Part shown: piece after piece, positions 7,455-11,234 of the stretch
How the letters are laid out: the number at the start of each line of letters is the position of its first letter
How positions within the stretch are numbered: position 1 is the first letter of the stretch
Assembly (NCBI GenBank): GCA_028683635.1
Contig: JAQUHL010000029.1
Location: 1 to 11,234 of the forward strand
Source of the DNA: Candidatus Cloacimonadota bacterium
Lineage (GTDB): Bacteria > Cloacimonadota > Cloacimonadia > Cloacimonadales > Cloacimonadaceae
Reading direction: 5' to 3'
Length of the DNA stretch: 11,234 nt
Made by a program: the position numbers and the translations under genes
The notes under the pieces: model-generated
Told to the model about the DNA's origin: nothing
What the model saw: the letters and a program-made list of their open reading frames with translations, nothing else
The model's database searches: none

Positions 7455-7501
7455 TGTTTTTATCAGTTTCAAGATTCATTACCAAACATGAATATGAAGT
7501 A

Positions 7502-7578
7502 CGAAGCCAATCTTTCTAATTAGATAAACAGAAGCATCTGATACATAATCTTTTCGTTAATGTGCCGAAGCAAATCTT
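7502..7578. repeat. Imperfect 13-bp direct repeat upstream of the NlpC/P60 gene
   Basis: CGAAGCCAATCTT at 7502-7514 recurs as CGAAGCAAATCTT at 7566-7578. The copies match at 12 of 13 positions and are 64 bp apart, and both are followed or preceded by similar GT/AC bases. They lie in the only long spacer of the window. They could be binding sites for a regulator or chance similarity. Confidence 0.45.
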
Positions 7579-7608
7579 GTACTTGGCTTAGTAAGTTTCA
7601 TGATACTT

Positions 7609-10600
7609 TTAACTTTCTTTATGAGCAAGCCATTTCTCTAAAACACCAAACAAGCGTGATACTTGAACCGGTTTCTCTAAAAAGTCATCCATCCCCGCTT
7701 CCCGGCATCGCTCAATATCTTCTTTCAGTACGGAGGCCGTCAGGGCAATTATTGGGATATGAGAGGTCTTAGAATCTGCCTTGATCTTTTCAGAGGCAAG
7801 ATATCCACTCATCACAGGCATATGAACGTCCATAATAATCAGTTTGATGTCAGGATACTCCTTTAGCATATCAATGGCTATCTGACCGTTTTCTGCAGTT
7901 ATGAGAGTATATTTCAAAGGTTCCAATAACTTCCGTAACAGCATGCGGTTTATCTTGTTATCTTCTACTATCAGGATTTTTATTTCTGGTCTTCCAGAAT
8001 AATTATTTGCCATGATCGGCGTCGAATCAGCCTTGGCTTTTTCAAATGGTATCCGAATTGTGAAAGTTGTACCAATGTTGACAGCACTATCCACCTCGAT
8101 CGTTCCACCCAGCATTTTTACTATCCGGGCGCTTAATCCCAGACCCAGACCCATCCCACCGTAACGTCCGGTAATGGAATTATCCACTTGTTCAAAGATA
8201 TTGAAGATCGCACCCAGCTTATCGTCACTGATTCCGATTCCTGAATCTGTAATTCTGAAGGTGAGATCGATCCGGTGGTTTTGCAAATGTTGGCAGGATA
8301 CTTCAAAGCAGATTTTTCCCTGTTCTGTAAACTTGACTGCATTGGATAATATGCTATTTAGCACTCTGGTTAGTTTATCCGTATCCATCATCAAGATGGG
8401 AATGGACTGGCCCAGAATCAATTCAGGCTCGATATTCTTGGCTGAAATGATTGGTCTATATTGTTGCCAAAGCTTGGTTACCAATTGATCTATAGATCCT
8501 TCTCTGAGAGCTAATTGAGTTTTCCCCACTTCGAGATTGGAAAGATCCAGAATATCATTGATGATGGACAAGAGCTTGTAGCCACTATCAATGATAACAT
8601 CTGCAAAATCCCTTTGATCATCGGACAGATTGGTTTTCCTGAGCATTTGAGCAAAGCCCATTATGGCATTCATTGGAGTTCTGATTTCATGGCTCATGTT
8701 TGCCAAGAACGCACTTTTTGCTACATTTGCTTTCTGTGCGGCGTTCTTAGCTTCAACCAGAGCCAAGTGTTCATAGCTTCTCAGAATTGCGCCGCCGATC
8801 GCATTGCCAACCGAACTCAGGACAGCAACATGCTCTGGTTTGAGATGATGCTGGTAATTCTCACTAACTAAAGTCATGATTCCCCAAAGTTCGTTATCAT
8901 AGATTACTGGCACCATTACCAAATGAGTAATTTTGGAAAGCTGATCACTTAGATCATATTGGGTAAGATCTTGCCTACTAAATACTACACACTCATTGCG
9001 GTTGAATTTTGTGCTCCATCTGTGATCGTGTTCCAAGCAAAAGTGGGTAAAGTCATTATAAAAGACACTGCTTAATGCATCTTCCTCACCTTCTATAGTC
9101 GAGCTTGCAAAAGTAACTCTGTATTCAATGTTGTTTGTGATTGTATTCTTAATTTTCTTCAGAAAGAACACATAGTTGTAATCCACAGCTTGTTTTAACT
9201 GTCTCCGTGTCTCAATCAACACCAGATTGAGATTTTCATCAGTCAAAAACCTGGCGGATAAACTACTGCTCAATTTCAATAATCGATTTTGGATCTCCTG
9301 TTCCACCAAGCGTTTCTGCCGTTCATAAAAATAGGACAAAATGTCGCATACAGCAGCAAGGATGGCTTCATCTTCGCTGTTACTCTTATCCGAGGGTATT
9401 CCAATTAGATTCACAAATCCCCAAAACAAGTCTCCGAGAAAGATCGGGATGGAAGTATTTATCAAGGTTTCCGGAAGTTTAAAATTGAAGTATCTGTGTT
9501 GGATAATCTTTTTTTGGCTTAACGAACTTAGTAATTCTGTGAAATTATCAGATACGAGTGCCCGGTCGCAAAGTTCGTCCAGGTCTCCAACTGAACCAAC
9601 TTCATAGAGGTCGGGACGATTGGAGTTTGGTGGAATGCGATGGAAAACCTGAATATGTTTAGCCTCGAAAAGTCTGAGCAGACTTGCATAGGCAGATTGT
9701 TCATCGTTGTATTGCAGAAGGTGTTTGGTGAAAGCGGATATTTCGCTCTCTACCAATAATTTATGTTTAATGTTGTGTTTGTCCGCCTCTTGATTGGTGA
9801 TGTCATGAATGATTCCATCGAAGCGAATAAGGTTCCCTTTGCCATCGAGTATTTGATAGATCTTCTCGGAAACCAACCGAATGGAATTATCCTTTCTTAG
9901 TATCCGATAGCGCAGATCAATGCTATCTGATTCTTTAAGCTTCTCCAGTTCCGCACAAACACCATCAACATCATTGATATAGATAAAGTTACGCCAGTTG
10001 TAAGGATCGCTTAGAATTTCCTCGCGACTGATCCCAAGCATCTCTTCCACCGATGGCGATATAAACTCCAGTTTCCATGTTTTTGCCTCCGCAGACCATA
10101 CCAAATCCGCAAGCGTATTAATGATGCATTCGTTTCTGTTATTGCTTACTTTAAGAGCATAACTCAGTTCTTTGAACTTTCGATATCTATTTGCCCTGGA
10201 GATCACCATCTTTACTAAGTATTCAGGGGTAACAGGTTTGATAAGGTAATCATCGGCACCAAAGTCAATCGCAATATGCTTTTGTTCAATTGATGATTCA
10301 GAGGTAAGGAAGAGAATAGGTACGCTAAGATAATTTAGATCCTGTCTGATAATCTGAGCCAGCTCAAGTCCACTGCATTCAGGCATATGCAAATCCAGCA
10401 TAATCAGGTCTGGATCGATTGATTTCAGCGTCTTCAGGGATTCCAAAGGTTTGGTCACAGTATGTACGTCCAGAGACGCACTACTGAGCGTCAGTTTATA
10501 ATATGAAAGTATGATTTCATCGTCATCTACTATCATAACAGTAAGCGGATTATCACGCCGGGGATGAACGCAAATATCCAGAACGTGGAGCAGATGAAGC

Positions 10601-11234
10601 ATATTTATCGGTTTTTGCAGATAGTAATCTGCCCCGCAGCGAACAGCCTGTAATCTGGAATCAAGATCATCACAAACAGAGACAAAGATGATGCTTAGCT
10701 CATCATCAAATTTGTCGTGGTATCTGGATATGATATGTGCGCCATTATCCTCACAACCGGAGAAAAGCATGTCCATGAGGATGGCCGAAGGCTTTTTGGG
10801 AGTATCGAAAATATCTTCCGGTTTACTGAAGCTCATGGTATGATACCCGGCAGCCTCAAGGTCAACGCTGATCTTTTGAGAAAAATATTCATCATCATCA
10901 ACGATAAAGATCAGGTTTCCTCCATCTCCTTTTCGAACCTGGGACAAGAATCCATCTGCCTGTTCCTTAGGGTTTTCCAGTTCTTCCAAGAGCTTGAAAA
11001 CCAGAATGTTTATTTGATCTTTTTGTTCGTTGTTGAGCTCGATCTCCTTTTTAAGAATACTATCAATGAGCTGTTCTATCACTCTCGCCTGTCTGGTGAG
11101 TCTGGCAAAGCCAAAACTGGTCCCTGTTCCTGAGAGGTTATGCAGAATGATATGAAGTTCGTTCAGGCTTTCATGCAAAGAACCATTTACACAGGTTTTT
11201 TCCCAGAGGTCATGAAGTTGAACTTTTTTTTGCT
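7609..11234 (-). CDS. Giant cytoplasmic hybrid histidine kinase: Hpt-REC-REC-PAS-GAF-GAF-HisKA-HATPase-REC, N-terminus missing
   Basis: A phosphorelay sensor kinase that autophosphorylates on His and passes phosphate to receiver (REC) domains. The frame stays open to the right edge, so the true start is outside. Residues here are numbered from the TTG at 11178, with 18 more codons before it. An Hpt-like domain spans the edge to about 75 (phospho-acceptor His13 in LHNLSGTGTSFGF). REC1 is 88-205 (Asp94-96, acceptor Asp136, Lys189) and REC2 is 213-328 (Asp218-220, Asp262, Thr292, Lys314). A PAS/PAC domain is at 345-465. Two GAF-like domains are at about 475-620 and 632-800. HisKA has His830 in MSHEIRTPMNAIMGF. 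The HATPase domain is at 925-1046 (Asn946 in NAVKFT, DSGIGI, and the glycine-rich GGMGLGLGLS). REC3 is 1066-1185 (Asp1117 in IIMDVHMP, Thr1147, Lys1169). All catalytic residues are present. No membrane segment is visible. Signal and output partner are unknown. Confidence 0.95.
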   Translation of the reverse strand, partial: QKKVQLHDLWEKTCVNGSLHESLNELHIILHNLSGTGTSFGFARLTRQARVIEQLIDSILKKEIELNNEQKDQINILVFKLLEELENPKEQADGFLSQVRKGDGGNLIFIVDDDEYFSQKISVDLEAAGYHTMSFSKPEDIFDTPKKPSAILMDMLFSGCEDNGAHIISRYHDKFDDELSIIFVSVCDDLDSRLQAVRCGADYYLQKPINMLHLLHVLDICVHPRRDNPLTVMIVDDDEIILSYYKLTLSSASLDVHTVTKPLESLKTLKSIDPDLIMLDLHMPECSGLELAQIIRQDLNYLSVPILFLTSESSIEQKHIAIDFGADDYLIKPVTPEYLVKMVISRANRYRKFKELSYALKVSNNRNECIINTLADLVWSAEAKTWKLEFISPSVEEMLGISREEILSDPYNWRNFIYINDVDGVCAELEKLKESDSIDLRYRILRKDNSIRLVSEKIYQILDGKGNLIRFDGIIHDITNQEADKHNIKHKLLVESEISAFTKHLLQYNDEQSAYASLLRLFEAKHIQVFHRIPPNSNRPDLYEVGSVGDLDELCDRALVSDNFTELLSSLSQKKIIQHRYFNFKLPETLINTSIPIFLGDLFWGFVNLIGIPSDKSNSEDEAILAAVCDILSYFYERQKRLVEQEIQNRLLKLSSSLSARFLTDENLNLVLIETRRQLKQAVDYNYVFFLKKIKNTITNNIEYRVTFASSTIEGEEDALSSVFYNDFTHFCLEHDHRWSTKFNRNECVVFSRQDLTQYDLSDQLSKITHLVMVPVIYDNELWGIMTLVSENYQHHLKPEHVAVLSSVGNAIGGAILRSYEHLALVEAKNAAQKANVAKSAFLANMSHEIRTPMNAIMGFAQMLRKTNLSDDQRDFADVIIDSGYKLLSIINDILDLSNLEVGKTQLALREGSIDQLVTKLWQQYRPIISAKNIEPELILGQSIPILMMDTDKLTRVLNSILSNAVKFTEQGKICFEVSCQHLQNHRIDLTFRITDSGIGISDDKLGAIFNIFEQVDNSITGRYGGMGLGLGLSARIVKMLGGTIEVDSAVNIGTTFTIRIPFEKAKADSTPIMANNYSGRPEIKILIVEDNKINRMLLRKLLEPLKYTLITAENGQIAIDMLKEYPDIKLIIMDVHMPVMSGYLASEKIKADSKTSHIPIIALTASVLKEDIERCREAGMDDFLEKPVQVSRLFGVLEKWLAHKES

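Larger units (their letters stand above)
7438..7608. other. Intergenic spacer between the kinase and NlpC/P60 genes
   Basis: A 171-bp A+T-rich gap, the longest in the window. It contains an imperfect direct repeat (annotated separately), the 8-bp palindrome CTAATTAG at 7516-7523, and the NlpC/P60 ribosome site. A weak sigma-70-like pair TTGGTA - 17 bp - TAAAAA can be read on the minus strand from 7485 to 7457, just before the ribosome site. No strong hairpin with a T-run follows the kinase stop, so I cannot call a terminator. The spacing makes a separate promoter for the NlpC/P60 gene plausible, but this is inference. Confidence 0.4.

Noticed and set aside
7438..7485. A 16-residue N-terminal extension of the NlpC/P60 protein
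   Set aside because: It would put charged residues (ETDKNKK) in front of the signal peptide. The AAGGA site is spaced correctly only for ATG 7437.
7580..7608. Possible terminator after the kinase gene
   Set aside because: Only a 4-bp ACTT/AAGT stem can be drawn, and no T-run follows, so it does not meet the form of an intrinsic terminator.
10717..11133. A 138-codon plus-strand open frame, and similar ones at 8174-8488 and 8515-8871
   Set aside because: All lie opposite well-conserved kinase domains with intact catalytic motifs. Their translations look like random antisense sequence.
1..11234. Search for tRNA, rRNA, CRISPR repeats, insertion sequences or attachment sites
   Set aside because: I saw no repeat-spacer arrays, no cloverleaf-like segments, no transposase motifs and no terminal inverted repeats. 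Nearly all of the window is protein-coding.

Overview
All eight genes in this window lie on the minus strand, so transcription runs from the right edge towards the left. The DNA suggests an uncultured bacterium of the FCB group, most like Cloacimonadota ('Candidatus Cloacimonas' relatives). The main clue is the secreted protein at 1579-3330. It ends in a type IX-type (Por) C-terminal sorting domain that starts with the NYPNPFNPSTTI motif common in Cloacimonadota, Marinimicrobia, Ignavibacteria and Calditrichota. The phylum is an inference from motif style, not from a search.

Layout, in the direction of transcription. (1) 11234-7609: a very large soluble hybrid histidine kinase, cut at its N-terminus by the window edge. 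Its architecture is Hpt - REC - REC - PAS - GAF - GAF - HisKA - HATPase - REC. (2) 7608-7438: a 171-bp spacer with an imperfect direct repeat. (3) 7437-6034: a secreted SH3b1 + NlpC/P60 cell-wall peptidase. (4) 6033-5988: a short spacer. (5) 5987-679, continuing into 672-1: a tightly packed run of prfB, uppS, cdsA, the secreted sorting-domain protein, an EamA/DMT permease and a polysaccharide flippase that runs off the left edge. Gaps in this run are only 4, 2, 10, 0 and 6 bp, so it looks like one translationally coupled operon.

The central run joins translation termination (RF2) to envelope building. UppS makes the undecaprenyl lipid carrier, CdsA makes CDP-diacylglycerol for phospholipids, and a flippase moves lipid-linked glycans. 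A cell-surface protein and a permease sit between them. The NlpC/P60 enzyme just upstream fits the same envelope theme.

The best sequence-level observation is in prfB. The naive reading frame starting at 5977 is wrong. The true gene starts at ATG 5987 and reads 24 codons to an in-frame TGA in the context AGGAGG-TTA-CTT-TGA-C. It then needs a programmed +1 frameshift, as in the classic RF2 autoregulation site. Several other starts also differ from the longest open frame: uppS at 4872, NlpC/P60 at 7437, GTG for cdsA and TTG for the permease. I found no mobile element, CRISPR array, tRNA or rRNA, and no evidence of a wholly new system.
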